A stretch of DNA of 61,114 nt from Actinomycetospora lemnae (GCF_028737315.1 NZ_JAQZAO010000022.1:1-61114), one strand, 5' to 3'. Numbered from the stretch's first letter, positions 43,821 to 52,535 are shown. Numbers and translations are program-made. Notes: generated by a model from the letters alone, not told the origin.

Positions 43821-45164
43821 TCAGCTCCACGGGAACGGCGAGTTGCTGGTCGGGTGCAGCTCGCCGCGCCCGTAGCGCGCGAGGCGGAAGGGCTCGAGCA
43901 GCTCCTGGGGCTCCCCGAGCAGCTCGCGGGCCACGAGGGCGCCGACCCCGATCATCTTGTAGCCGTGGTTCGAGTCGGCGATCACGTAGGCGTTGCCCCG
44001 GACCGTGTCGAACACCGGGAAGCTGTCCGGGGTGAACGCGCCGAGGCCACCCGAGGGCTCCTTGCGGTAGACGTCGCGGCGGCCCTCGAAGCGCTTGTGG
44101 CACGCGGCGAGCGCCGAGGTCCACATCCGCACGAAGTCGTCGCCGACGACGAACTCCGGGCTCGCGGTGCCGTAGGGGTCGACGGCGACCGTGTCCGCGG
44201 GCCGCCCGACGGGCTCCGGCGAGGCCCCGCCCTGGACGCCGCCGAAGTGGAAGTCGGGCTTGTAGTAGATGCCCCAGATCTCGTCGGTGATCAACGTGCC
44301 GTCCACGTCGTCGTACAGCGGGGCGTCCGAGTCGACGTGGATCACCGGCGGGAGCTCGCCGCGGTTGTCGGTGAACTCGTGCGGGTCGATGCCGAGGGTC
44401 CCCTCCTGGAGCGCCCAGTAGGTCCACATCGGGGCGTCCGGGACGACGCGGCCCTCGGGCGTCCGGACCGTGATGGTCGGGGGCTGCCCGAGCATGCGCC
44501 ACAGATCGCGGATCCACGGGCCGACGGCGGCGACGAGGTGCTCGCACGCGATGGTCCCGGCGTCGGTCTCGACAGCGCTGACGCGGTCGTCGGCGCACTG
44601 CAGCCCGGTGACCGCGACGCCGGTCAGGACGGTCGCGCCCGCCTGCCGCACCTTCTCCGCGAGCCCGTGCAGCGAGGCGACGTTGTTGGCGTACCCGCCG
44701 CGCTTCTCGTGGAGGATCACCGAGATGCCCGGCGCCTGCCAGTCCGAGAACATCTCCCGCATGTAGGCGTGGCAGGCGTCCACGCCCTCGACGAGCACCG
44801 ACTCGTAGCCGATCGCCTGCTGCTCGGCGTGGATCTGCACGACGTCCTCGTGCATCGCCTCGGGCGCGGCCTGGACGTAGCCCACGCCGTGGTACGACAA
44901 CGCCTCCGGGTCGGACTCCCACACCGCCACGGAGTGCGCCATCAGCTTGCGCATCGCCGGCTGGAAGTAGTTGTTGCGGATCACCCCGCACGCGACCCCC
45001 GAGGCGCCCGCGCCGACGGCCGTCTTGTCGAGCACCAGCACCTCGCTGCCGTCGCCGAGCCCGCGCTCGCACAGTTCCGTGGCGAGGTGCCAGGCGGTGG
45101 ACAGCCCGTGGATGCCCGCGCCGACGATGACGTACCGGGCGCTGGTGGGGACGGTGGGGACCAT
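43821..45164 (-). CDS. DadA-type FAD-dependent amine oxidoreductase
   Basis: 447 residues. The dinucleotide motif VIVGAGIHGLSTAWHLA, the ATG-like AVGAGASGVACGVIRNNYF and a C-terminal SNHGYKMIGVGALVARELL mark the DAO/glycine-oxidase family, which oxidises secondary or D-amines such as sarcosine or dimethylglycine. It is 79 bases downstream of the class V aminotransferase gene and likely co-transcribed, so it may supply glyoxylate or an amino acid to it. A GTG 18 bases upstream is an alternative start. Confidence 0.85.
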   Translation of the reverse strand: MVPTVPTSARYVIVGAGIHGLSTAWHLATELCERGLGDGSEVLVLDKTAVGAGASGVACGVIRNNYFQPAMRKLMAHSVAVWESDPEALSYHGVGYVQAAPEAMHEDVVQIHAEQQAIGYESVLVEGVDACHAYMREMFSDWQAPGISVILHEKRGGYANNVASLHGLAEKVRQAGATVLTGVAVTGLQCADDRVSAVETDAGTIACEHLVAAVGPWIRDLWRMLGQPPTITVRTPEGRVVPDAPMWTYWALQEGTLGIDPHEFTDNRGELPPVIHVDSDAPLYDDVDGTLITDEIWGIYYKPDFHFGGVQGGASPEPVGRPADTVAVDPYGTASPEFVVGDDFVRMWTSALAACHKRFEGRRDVYRKEPSGGLGAFTPDSFPVFDTVRGNAYVIADSNHGYKMIGVGALVARELLGEPQELLEPFRLARYGRGELHPTSNSPFPWS

Positions 45165-45243
45165 GCGACTCACCCGTTCCACGTTGCACCACGCCGCGAG
45201 CGGGTGCCACGGCCCCGGGGGTGCGAGCCCCGTCCGAGCCCCG

Positions 45244-46470
45244 TCAGAGGACCGCGGTCAGCCGCGTCCCCGCCGGCGGCCACGGTGCGTCGGCGGCCTC
45301 CTCGTCGGCGAGCGCCTGCCGGTAGTACGCCTGCGCGGCCGCGACGCCCGCGCCCGCCTCGAGGTCGACGCCCACGTCGAGCAGCGCCATCTCCGCCGCG
45401 GCGAGCGCGGTCAGGCACGAGACCTCGTTGACGTCGCCGAGGTGCCCGATGCGGAACACCCGACCGGCCACCTTCCCGAGGCCGCCGCCGAAGGACGTCC
45501 GGTAGCGGTGGTACGCCGTCCGGCACACCGCGGCCCCGTCGACCCCGGCCGGCACCCGCACGGCGGTCACGGTGTCGGAGTACCAGCGCGGCGAGAGCGC
45601 GCACAGGTCGAGGCCCCAGGCCTTGACGCCCTGGCGGACGCCCTCGCCCAGCCGGTGGTGGCGCGCGGCGACGTCGTCCATCCCCTCGTCGAGGATCCGG
45701 TCGAGCGACGCCCGCAGGCCGTGCAGGAGCGGCAGGGGCGGGGTGTAGGGGAAGTAGCCGACGTCGTTCGCGGCGATCATGTCGCGGAACGCGAAGTAGC
45801 AGCGCTCGGTGGACGAGCGCTCGGCCGCCGCCAGGGCCTTCTCGCTCACCCCGAGCATGGCGAGGCCGGCGGGGAGCATGAACCCCTTCTGGCTCCCGGC
45901 GACCGCCACGTCGACGCCCCAGTCGTCCTGCCGGAAGTCCAGCGACCCGACCGACGAGACGCCGTCGACGAGGAGCAGGGCGTCGGAGCCCGCCGCGTCC
46001 ATCGCCCGGCGCACCGTGGCGACGTCGCTGGTCACGCCGGTGGCGGTCTCGTTGTGGGTCACGAAGACGGCCTTGATCGTCGGGTCGGCGCGCAGCGACC
46101 GCTCGAAGGCCTCGACCGGGACGCCCTCGCCCCACTCGACGTCGTGGCAGACGACGTCGAGACCGAGCCGGCGCGCCATGTCCACCCACAGGTGGGAGAA
46201 GTGGCCGTGCCGGGCCATGAGGACCCGGTCGCCCCGGTCGAGGCAGTTGCTGATCGCGGCCTCCCAGGCCCCGGTCGCGGAGCCGGGGAAGAGGAGGACG
46301 CGACCCTCCCGGAGCCGGAACACCCGCTTGAGGTCGGCCAGGAGATCGAGGACGAAGTCCGGGAAGTCGGGGGCCCGGTGGTCCTCCATCGCGACGTTCA
46401 TCGCGCGCCGGACCACCTCCGGCACGGTGGTGGGACCGGGGACGAACAGGTGGGTCGTTCCGATCTTCAC
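45244..46470 (-). CDS. Class V aminotransferase (serine/alanine-glyoxylate type)
   Basis: 408 residues. The PLP-binding Lys is in VAGSQKGFMLPAGLA. The family marks FVPGPTTVPEVV, DHRAP and FPGSATGAWEAAISN are present, as in serine-glyoxylate and aspartate-glyoxylate aminotransferases. It transfers an amino group to glyoxylate to give glycine, or the reverse. None of the other beta-hydroxyaspartate cycle genes is nearby, so the donor is unknown. GTG start with GGAGGAG seven bases upstream. Confidence 0.88.
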   Translation of the reverse strand: MKIGTTHLFVPGPTTVPEVVRRAMNVAMEDHRAPDFPDFVLDLLADLKRVFRLREGRVLLFPGSATGAWEAAISNCLDRGDRVLMARHGHFSHLWVDMARRLGLDVVCHDVEWGEGVPVEAFERSLRADPTIKAVFVTHNETATGVTSDVATVRRAMDAAGSDALLLVDGVSSVGSLDFRQDDWGVDVAVAGSQKGFMLPAGLAMLGVSEKALAAAERSSTERCYFAFRDMIAANDVGYFPYTPPLPLLHGLRASLDRILDEGMDDVAARHHRLGEGVRQGVKAWGLDLCALSPRWYSDTVTAVRVPAGVDGAAVCRTAYHRYRTSFGGGLGKVAGRVFRIGHLGDVNEVSCLTALAAAEMALLDVGVDLEAGAGVAAAQAYYRQALADEEAADAPWPPAGTRLTAVL

Positions 46471-46619
46471 GGCCGCTCCTCCCGACGGGCGCCACTGGCC
46501 CCCTCGACGCTAGGTCCCGGCGCGCCGTCCGGACTCCCCCGTGACGGGGAGACACCGGGGGGAGCCGGCTCCTCTCCTGGGCCTCGCGGGGGGAGCGCGC
46601 TACGGTGGCCGGACCGATT

Positions 46620-46633
46620 GCAACTCGCAACTC
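46620..46633. repeat. Tandem heptamer GCAACTC x2 upstream of the DHFR-like gene
   Basis: Two head-to-tail copies of GCAACTC lie 14 bases before the start codon of the DHFR-like gene. Their position between the promoter region and the gene suggests a repressor site, but no regulator gene adjoins. Confidence 0.4.
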
Positions 46634-46647
46634 CCCGGGGGCGCCGG

Positions 46648-47262
46648 ATGTCGGACACCACCTGCCACATGTCCCTCTCGATCGACGGCTTCGTCGCCGG
46701 CCCGGCCCAGAGTCGCGAGGACCCGCTCGGCAAGCGCGGCATCGAGGTGCACGGGTGGCACATCGGCGACCCCCGGGCGACCGAGGCCGACGAGGTCGCG
46801 GCCGGCTGGCTCCTGCGGCCGCGCGGGGCGTACGTCATGGGCCGGAACATGTTCGGGCCGGTCCGCGGGGCCTGGGACGAGGACTGGCGCGGCTGGTGGG
46901 GCCTCGAGCCGCCGTACCACGCGCCGGTGTTCGTGCTGACCCACCACGCCCACGAGCCGATCGAGATGGAGGGCGGGACGACCTTCCACTTCGTCACCGA
47001 GGGCTTCGACGCGGCCTACGCGCGGGCGGTCGAGACCGCCGACGGCAAGGGCGTCGACATCGCCGGCGGGGCCTCCACCGTGCGTCAGGCGCTGATCGCC
47101 GGCGTGATCGACGAGCTCACGCTGGACATCGCTCCCACCCTGCTCGGCGACGGCGAGCGCATGTTCGACGGCGTCGCGTCCTTCGACTTCGAGCCCGTCG
47201 AGGTGCTCCACTCCCCCCTCGCCACGCACATCCGCTACCGGCGGCGGGTCGACGCCGGCTGA
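46648..47262 (+). CDS. Dihydrofolate reductase-family (RibD C-terminal) protein
   Basis: 204 residues with the RibD_C/DHFR-like fold: CHMSLSIDGFVAGP at the N-terminus, GAYVMGRNMFG, VDIAGGASTVRQALIAGVIDEL and IAPTLLGDGERMF. Members are NADPH-dependent reductases; most stand-alone copies in actinobacteria lack a known substrate. It converges with the TetR gene. Confidence 0.87.
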   Translation: MSDTTCHMSLSIDGFVAGPAQSREDPLGKRGIEVHGWHIGDPRATEADEVAAGWLLRPRGAYVMGRNMFGPVRGAWDEDWRGWWGLEPPYHAPVFVLTHHAHEPIEMEGGTTFHFVTEGFDAAYARAVETADGKGVDIAGGASTVRQALIAGVIDELTLDIAPTLLGDGERMFDGVASFDFEPVEVLHSPLATHIRYRRRVDAG

Positions 47263-47305
47263 CCGAGCGGCCGGTGGCGCGGCGGCGCCCCCGTCCGTAG
47301 CGGCG

Positions 47306-47911
47306 TCACCGCTCCGACGGTACGGACGCGGGGCCCGACCCGGAACGGTCCGCGACCCCGCCGACCGGGGTGAACAGCTGCCGGCGGATCGCCGCGCGCA
47401 CGTCGGCGCGCGCGAGGGCGCCGTGGTCGGCCGCGATGAGGTGGTCGGCCACCGCCACCGAGAACGCCACGAAGCAGCGGGCCTCGAGGTCCTCCTCGTC
47501 GGCGCTGACCGGCCCGAGCAGCGCGCGCAGGTACGCCATCCGGGCGTTGTCGACGCGACGCAGGCGTTCGGCGACCCCGGCATCGCGGCGGGCCCACTCG
47601 CGGACGGCGAGGTCGATCGGGCGCAGCTCCGCGCTGAAGGTGAGCTCGGCCGCCCGCAGGGCCTTCGCCATGGCGTCGCCACCCTCGTCCTCGACCCGGG
47701 CGACGACCTCGCCCGTGCTGCGGGCCTCCCAGGTGTCGAGCACCTCGGTCAGCAGCGCCCGCCGATCGGCGAAGTAGCCGTAGAAGCCACCCTTGGTGAC
47801 GCCCAGCGCCCGCGCGAGCGACTCGATCTGCACCGCGTCGGGACCGCCGGTGGCCAGCGCGTCCAGGCCCGCGCCGATCCAGCGGTGGCGCGGTGTCCGG
47901 GCGACCGCCAT
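47306..47911 (-). CDS. TetR-family transcriptional regulator
   Basis: 201 residues. The DNA-binding part is WIGAGLDALATGG followed by ARALGVTKGGFYGYFADRRALL; the ligand domain fills the rest. It is divergent from the molybdopterin-binding oxidoreductase gene. The shared 100-base spacer has two similar 16-base palindromes that are very probably its operators, implying autoregulation and control of the neighbour. Confidence 0.9.
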   Translation of the reverse strand: MAVARTPRHRWIGAGLDALATGGPDAVQIESLARALGVTKGGFYGYFADRRALLTEVLDTWEARSTGEVVARVEDEGGDAMAKALRAAELTFSAELRPIDLAVREWARRDAGVAERLRRVDNARMAYLRALLGPVSADEEDLEARCFVAFSVAVADHLIAADHGALARADVRAAIRRQLFTPVGGVADRSGSGPASVPSER

Positions 47912-47938
47912 GCACGCCCTCCTTCGTCCGGCAACTTC

Positions 47939-47954
47939 TGTACGGCACCGTACA
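47939..47954. promoter_or_regulatory. TetR operator candidate 1
   Basis: TGTACGG-CA-CCGTACA is an inverted repeat with seven-base perfect arms, centred 36 bases from the TetR start. It is closely similar to the second palindrome about 42 bases away, roughly four helical turns, so the two could be bound on one DNA face. Confidence 0.65.
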
Positions 47955-47980
47955 CATGCTGGTAGCCTCCGGGACTCCGG

Positions 47981-47996
47981 TATACGACGCCGTATA
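47981..47996. promoter_or_regulatory. TetR operator candidate 2
   Basis: TATACG-ACGC-CGTATA has perfect six-base arms and sits 14 bases before the molybdopterin-protein ATG, so a bound repressor would block it. With the first site the shared pattern is T-R-TACG-n4-CGTA-Y-A. Confidence 0.65.
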
Positions 47997-48010
47997 GACG
48001 GGGGATCGCC

Positions 48011-48769
48011 ATGACCCGCACCGTGCAGGGCCGGACCACGACCGACGAGGGCCGCCCGGGGCTGGCGCTGCCTCCGGGGCAGCGGCCGGTCGCCGGTTTC
48101 CCGCGCTTCGGCACCCACCTCCACCACCCGGCCCCGGAGGTCCCCGCCGACCACGCGATCGAGATCCGCGGGGCGGTGACCCGGGTGGTCCGGCTGCCGG
48201 TGACCGAGCTGGGGCGGCTCCCGCGCCGGGAGCAGCTCGCCGACTTCCACTGCGTCGCCGGCTGGTCGGCCGTCGGCCTGCGGTGGGAGGGGGTGGCCTT
48301 CGCGACCTTCTACCGGGAGGTCGTCGAGCCGGTGCTCGACCCGGCCTCCGTCGTCACCCACCTCGTGTTCGGCGGGCTCGACGGCCACCGCTCGGTCGCG
48401 ACGATCGAGGACGCGCTGAACGACGACGTGCTGATCGCCGAGCACCTCGACGGCCGCCCCCTCGACAGCGACCACGGCGCGCCGGTCCGGCTCGTCAGCC
48501 CCAGCCAGTACGGCTTCATCAGCACCAAGCACCTCAGTCGCATCGAGGTCCGCACCGCACCGCCGAGCGGCATCCCCCGGTCACCGGCCCAGCGGCTCCT
48601 CGAGGAGCACCCCCGCGCGCGGGTCTGGGAGGAGGAGCGCCACGGCAGCCTCCCCGGCCGGCTGGTCCGGCCGGTCTACCACCTGCTGATCCCACCGATC
48701 CGCTGGCTCAGCGGACTCGGGGCGCGCGCCCGGGTGGCCCCGCGCTCGTCGGGAGCTGCGGACCGCTGA
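48011..48769 (+). CDS. SUOX-like molybdopterin-dependent oxidoreductase domain protein
   Basis: 252 residues, a single sulfite-oxidase-type molybdopterin-binding domain. The Mo-ligand cysteine is Cys81 in ADFHCVAGWSAVGLRWEG, and TLxHLVFGGLDGHRSV-type and KHLSRIEV segments follow. No twin-arginine signal or heme domain is present, so it would be cytoplasmic and need an electron partner. Its substrate is unknown. It is controlled, by position, by the divergent TetR regulator. Confidence 0.83.
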   Translation: MTRTVQGRTTTDEGRPGLALPPGQRPVAGFPRFGTHLHHPAPEVPADHAIEIRGAVTRVVRLPVTELGRLPRREQLADFHCVAGWSAVGLRWEGVAFATFYREVVEPVLDPASVVTHLVFGGLDGHRSVATIEDALNDDVLIAEHLDGRPLDSDHGAPVRLVSPSQYGFISTKHLSRIEVRTAPPSGIPRSPAQRLLEEHPRARVWEEERHGSLPGRLVRPVYHLLIPPIRWLSGLGARARVAPRSSGAADR

Positions 48770-49041
48770 TCGCTCCCCCGCCGACCGTCAGGCCGTGGTG
48801 GTGGTGTCCTCGCCGCACCGCGCCCGAAGGCCTCGTAGACGGCGTCGATCACCTCCCGCGACGTGGCGGTCGCAGGCGCGGCGGCGTCGGTCGGTGTGGC
48901 CGTGGGTTCCCCCTCGTCGTGGACGGCCAGCGAGGTGATCGTCGCGCCGAGCAGTCGATCGACGACGGCGCGCGCGGCATCTTCGGGGGATTTCTCCGGG
49001 AGGGCCGAGCCCGCTCCGGCGTGCTGCGACACCGACGGCAC
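48676..49041 (-). CDS. Possible small hypothetical protein, C-terminus doubtful
   Basis: An open frame of about 120 codons downstream of the MDR oxidoreductase. Its first 70 residues have coding-type codon use (for example SPEDAARAVVDRLLGA and TSREVIDAVYEAF). The rest turns Pro/Arg-rich and overlaps the molybdopterin gene on the other strand. A one-base shift near 48830 would give a natural stop after GEDTTTTA, so a frameshift or a false frame is possible. No family is recognised. Confidence 0.3.
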   Translation of the reverse strand: MPSVSQHAGAGSALPEKSPEDAARAVVDRLLGATITSLAVHDEGEPTATPTDAAAPATATSREVIDAVYEAFGRGAARTPPPRPDGRRGSDQRSAAPDERGATRARAPSPLSQRIGGISRW

Positions 49042-49064
49042 GGCCTCCGTGGCGCCGTGACCGG

Positions 49065-50045
49065 TCAGCGACCGGGCGGGGCCGCCGCGGTCAGGTCGAC
49101 CACGACCTTGCCCCGTCCCTCGGTCTCGGCGAGGTGGTGGGCGTGCGCGACGTCGTCGAGCGCGACGACGTGCTCGACGGGCGCCCGGAGCCGGCCCGTC
49201 GCGATCAGCCGCAGGAGGTGCGCGAGGTCGGCGCTGCGCGGGGCGGTCCGCACGGTGGCGAAGTCGCGCCGCGGCCGCAGGGACCGCAGGACGTCGGGGT
49301 GCAGCGGACGGACCGAGACCACGATGCCGCCGGGGGCGAGGAGGGGCGTCAGCCCGCGGGCACGGGACCGGCCGGCGGCGTCGAGGACCAGCGCGAACGG
49401 ACCGGCCTCGGCGAGGCGCTCGGCGAGACCCGGGGCGCGCCGGTCGAGGACGCGGTGCGCGCCGAGCCCCCGCACCCACTCCAGCTTGGCGGCGCCGGCG
49501 GTGCCGGTGACCTCCGCGCCCTCGAGGCCGGCGAGCTGCACGGCGAACGACCCGATGCCCCCGGCCGCCCCGCTGACGAGCACCCGTGGGGGCTCACCCC
49601 CGGGACCACGACGTGCCCGCAGGCTCCCCACGTGGTGCAGCGCCTGCAACGCCGTCAGCCCGGCCAGGGTCACGGCCGCGGCGTCGGTGCCGGAGACCTC
49701 GTCGGGGACGCGCGCAGCCCGGTGCTGCTCGACCACGACCTGCTCGGCGAGCCCACCACCACGGTGCGGCAGGAGCGCGGCGACGCGGTCGCCGGGCGAG
49801 AACGCGGTGACCGTCGGCCCGACCGACAGGACCCGACCGGCGACGTCGAAGCCCGGGACGAAGGGCATCCGGCCCCACGTCGCCGGCGGGAGGTCGCCGC
49901 GTCGCAGGCCCAGGTCGGTGCCGTTGATGCTGCTGGCCTCGACCTCGATCAGCACCTCGTCGCGGCGCGGGTCCTCCGGGGCCCGGCGGTGCTCGACGCG
50001 CATCACCGAGGGCGGGCCGAACCCGGCGAAGCTCCCGACCCGCAT
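49065..50045 (-). CDS. MDR-family NADPH:quinone oxidoreductase-like protein
   Basis: 326 residues. The alcohol dehydrogenase GroES-like N-terminus (INGTDLGLRRGD, GFDVAGRVLSVG) precedes a Rossmann domain with VLVSGAAGGIGSFAVQLA. Zinc ligands of classical alcohol dehydrogenases are absent, so it belongs with zeta-crystallin/quinone oxidoreductases that use NADPH. It is divergent from the heparin-lyase-like gene. The substrate is unknown. Confidence 0.85.
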   Translation of the reverse strand: MRVGSFAGFGPPSVMRVEHRRAPEDPRRDEVLIEVEASSINGTDLGLRRGDLPPATWGRMPFVPGFDVAGRVLSVGPTVTAFSPGDRVAALLPHRGGGLAEQVVVEQHRAARVPDEVSGTDAAAVTLAGLTALQALHHVGSLRARRGPGGEPPRVLVSGAAGGIGSFAVQLAGLEGAEVTGTAGAAKLEWVRGLGAHRVLDRRAPGLAERLAEAGPFALVLDAAGRSRARGLTPLLAPGGIVVSVRPLHPDVLRSLRPRRDFATVRTAPRSADLAHLLRLIATGRLRAPVEHVVALDDVAHAHHLAETEGRGKVVVDLTAAAPPGR

Positions 50046-50177
50046 CCGTCCGAGACTAGTGCCTGTCGGGGCAGTGCGATCCCGGTCCGGACCGGCGGTG
50101 CGGCTGTCGCAATCCGTTGGATCGCCGGCACCAAGCTCGCGGGTAGGGCGTTTTCGCCCCGGTGGTGCGGCAACGCC

Positions 50178-51827
50178 ATGAGGGTGGGACGCCATCGCGA
50201 CACGGGCGCCGGCACGCGCCCGGAGCTGCCCGCCGACGGGAGCCGCTCACACCGTCGACCCGCGAGCGTCACCCGCGACCGCGCCGCCGCCGTCGTGGCC
50301 GTCGGCGCCCTCGCGGGCGGGATCGCGGTCGCGAGCACCGCGGGGCCCTGGTCGCCCGACGCCGCGCCGGACCCGCCGCAGGCCCGTCCCGACGGCCCGT
50401 CCGGGACGGCCGGGGAACCCGGGGCCCCGGTCCCCCCGCCCCGCGCCCCGTCGCCGCCCGGGACGGTCGCGGTCCCGGCCGGCGCACCGGCCCCCGTGGC
50501 GGAGCCGCCGGCCCCCGTGGCGGAGCCGCCGGCACCGACGCTGTGGCGAGCCGACGGTCCGGCCGCGTTCCGGCAGACGCCGTGGAACACCGTGGGTCCC
50601 CTGCCGCCCCGGGTGGACGACGACGAGGTGACCGTGCTCCTGACGGGTCGCGGCCAGCGCAGCGAGGTCGAGCCCGACGTGCCCGCCGCCCAGGAGGGCG
50701 ACCGCCACGACGTGGCGTTCTCGGTGCGGCTGGACGGCGAGTTCGCCCCGGGCTCCGCGACGCGGCAGGTGATCGCCCGGTGGGAGAACGACGGTCCGGG
50801 GCCGGCGCCGCTCGATCTGCGGGTGCGCGACGGCGAGCTCGTGCTGCACGGCGGCGAGGGTCATCCGTCGGGTCCGCGCACCGTCAGCCACGCCCTCGGA
50901 CCGGCACCCATCGGCGCGTGGACCGACTTGCGCGTGCGCGTGGACTTCTCTGCGAACCCGGACAAGGCCCGTGTCGAGGTGTGGCGGGACGGCCGGCTCG
51001 TCGTCGACGACCACCCGCGGGGCGGCACCCTCTACCCCGGCCAGCAGAGCTACCTCAAGGTCGGCCTGCACCGGGACCGACTCCTCGCGCGGCCCAGCTC
51101 CGTGCAGTTCCGGAGCTGGCAGCTCGAGCACGGCCGCGCCACGCCGGTCCCGGACCGCGGCGAGGCCTCGCAGGCCCCCGCGCCGGAGCGTCGGCCGACG
51201 GACCCACCGGAGCGCGCCGACCGCGCTGCGCCGTCGGACGCATCGGCGGCGCGGACGACGTCGGCCTCACGGCACGACGGGTCCGCGCGCGACTCGACCC
51301 GACGTGTGGGGACGGCCGACGACGACGGGTCGTCGACCGACGGGTCGGCGCGCACCGCGTCGGAGGACCGGACGCCGTCCGACCGCAGCTCGACGTCAGC
51401 CCTCCGCACGCGCTCGGGCCACGAGCGCGACGAGGGCGCGGACCCCCGCCGCGCGGCGGATGTCGACGGATCGCCGCGCGACCGCTCTGCGGACGACCGA
51501 GCCGAGCGTGGTTCGTCGGAGAGCCCGGAGTCGGAGAGCCCGGAGTCGGAGAGCCCGGAGTCGGAGAGCCCGGAGTCGGAGAGCCCGGAGTCGGAGAGCC
51601 CGGAGTCGGAGAGCGACCGGTCGGACGGCTCCGAGCGCGACCGCTCCGACCGTGCAGACCGTGACCGGCACTCCGACGGCGGCCGGTCCGACAACTCCGA
51701 CCGCGACCGGTCCGACGGCTCCGACAGCTCCGACAGCTCCGACAGCTCCGACAGCTCCGACAGCGGCCGCTCCGGGCACGACACGGACGACCGCGAGTCG
51801 TCGAGCCGATCGGGCGAGCGCGGGTAG
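50178..51827 (+). CDS. Secreted heparin lyase I-like polysaccharide lyase with Ser-Asp/Ser-Glu-Pro repeat tail
   Basis: 549 residues. A basic leader and hydrophobic segment (about 31-55, AAAVVAVGALAGGIAVA) give a signal peptide or anchor. A Pro/Ala-rich linker follows, then a lyase-like jelly-roll domain (about 150-320; WTDLRVRVDFSANPDKARVEVWRDG and YLKVGLHRD are typical of the heparin lyase I family). The final 220 residues are disordered and highly charged, with six SESPE repeats and a Ser-Asp run, like surface stalk regions. It may cleave or bind acidic glycans outside the cell; activity is not proven. Confidence 0.75.
   Translation: MRVGRHRDTGAGTRPELPADGSRSHRRPASVTRDRAAAVVAVGALAGGIAVASTAGPWSPDAAPDPPQARPDGPSGTAGEPGAPVPPPRAPSPPGTVAVPAGAPAPVAEPPAPVAEPPAPTLWRADGPAAFRQTPWNTVGPLPPRVDDDEVTVLLTGRGQRSEVEPDVPAAQEGDRHDVAFSVRLDGEFAPGSATRQVIARWENDGPGPAPLDLRVRDGELVLHGGEGHPSGPRTVSHALGPAPIGAWTDLRVRVDFSANPDKARVEVWRDGRLVVDDHPRGGTLYPGQQSYLKVGLHRDRLLARPSSVQFRSWQLEHGRATPVPDRGEASQAPAPERRPTDPPERADRAAPSDASAARTTSASRHDGSARDSTRRVGTADDDGSSTDGSARTASEDRTPSDRSSTSALRTRSGHERDEGADPRRAADVDGSPRDRSADDRAERGSSESPESESPESESPESESPESESPESESPESESDRSDGSERDRSDRADRDRHSDGGRSDNSDRDRSDGSDSSDSSDSSDSSDSGRSGHDTDDRESSSRSGERG
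51516..51605 (+). repeat. 15-base minisatellite, six perfect copies
   Basis: TCGGAGAGCCCGGAG is repeated six times without change and followed by a partial seventh copy. It lies in frame and encodes the SESPE repeats of the heparin-lyase-like tail. Perfect identity suggests recent expansion and possible length variation between strains. Confidence 0.9.
51720..51764 (+). repeat. 9-base tandem repeat, five perfect copies
   Basis: TCCGACAGC occurs five times in a row, encoding the Ser-Asp-Ser run at the end of the same tail. Confidence 0.9.
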
Positions 51828-51989
51828 TCCGGGGCCGCGGTGCTCACCGGACCGGAACGAGGTTGCGATCTCCCGACGACGGTGAAGAGTGGGCGGCGTC
51901 GGCGGACGGGGGAGGCCGGGTGGTCCACGTCGAGCCGTTCACCGTCGAGGACGACCTGCTCGCGCGCTCCTGGTCCGCGAGGCGGAGAC

Positions 51990-52535
51990 CTAGCGACGGG
52001 CCCGTCCCTCGGGCTCGGCCAGCTCGAACCGCGCCCGCGGGCGCCAGCGCGCCCTCGCGCCCTCGAGGACGAGCAGGTCGAGATGCCGCACCTGCGCGCG
52101 GATCGGCAGGGCCCGGCCGAGTCGGGCGGCGGCGATGCGCAGGTCGTCCACCGACGACGTCCGCGAGAAGCCCACGGTCAGGTGCGGGACGACCGGGCGC
52201 CTCCCGTCGTAGGGCCGGAGCTCGGGGAACTCCGCGCACACCCGCTCCGTCATGGCCCGGAACGGCGCCTCGGACACCGGCGCGAGCCACAGGCAGTCGA
52301 GGTCGAACCACCGCGTCTGGTCGAAGACGCAGCCGAAGGCGGGAGCACCGTCGAGAGCCGCGTCCAGCCGCTTGATCACCGTGGTGTCGATGGCCGTCGG
52401 GGGGAGGAACGGCGCGAGCACCGTGACGTGCGCGGACAGGCCCGCCGCCGCACGCGGATCGAGCCGCCACCGGTGTCCGGCCAGCGCGGTGTCGGCCTCG
52501 CCGATGAGCGCGACCAGTGCACTGCGCGCGCTCAC
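51990..52535 (-). CDS. 2'-5' RNA ligase-family (2H) phosphoesterase
   Basis: 181 residues with the two His-x-Thr/Ser motifs of the 2H superfamily: AHVTVLAPFLPP and PHLTVGFSR. Members open cyclic nucleotide phosphates or act on RNA ends. The GTG start lacks a strong ribosome site and an upstream start is possible. It stands alone; the 160 bases beyond its end hold no clear gene. Confidence 0.82.
   Translation of the reverse strand: MSARSALVALIGEADTALAGHRWRLDPRAAAGLSAHVTVLAPFLPPTAIDTTVIKRLDAALDGAPAFGCVFDQTRWFDLDCLWLAPVSEAPFRAMTERVCAEFPELRPYDGRRPVVPHLTVGFSRTSSVDDLRIAAARLGRALPIRAQVRHLDLLVLEGARARWRPRARFELAEPEGRARR

Noticed and set aside
45244..46470. BhcA of the beta-hydroxyaspartate cycle
   Set aside because: The family fits, but none of the other cycle genes (aldolase, dehydratase, iminosuccinate reductase) is nearby, so the specific name is not supported.
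51516..51764. CRISPR-like array
   Set aside because: The repeats are direct, contiguous, without spacers, and in frame within a protein-coding gene.
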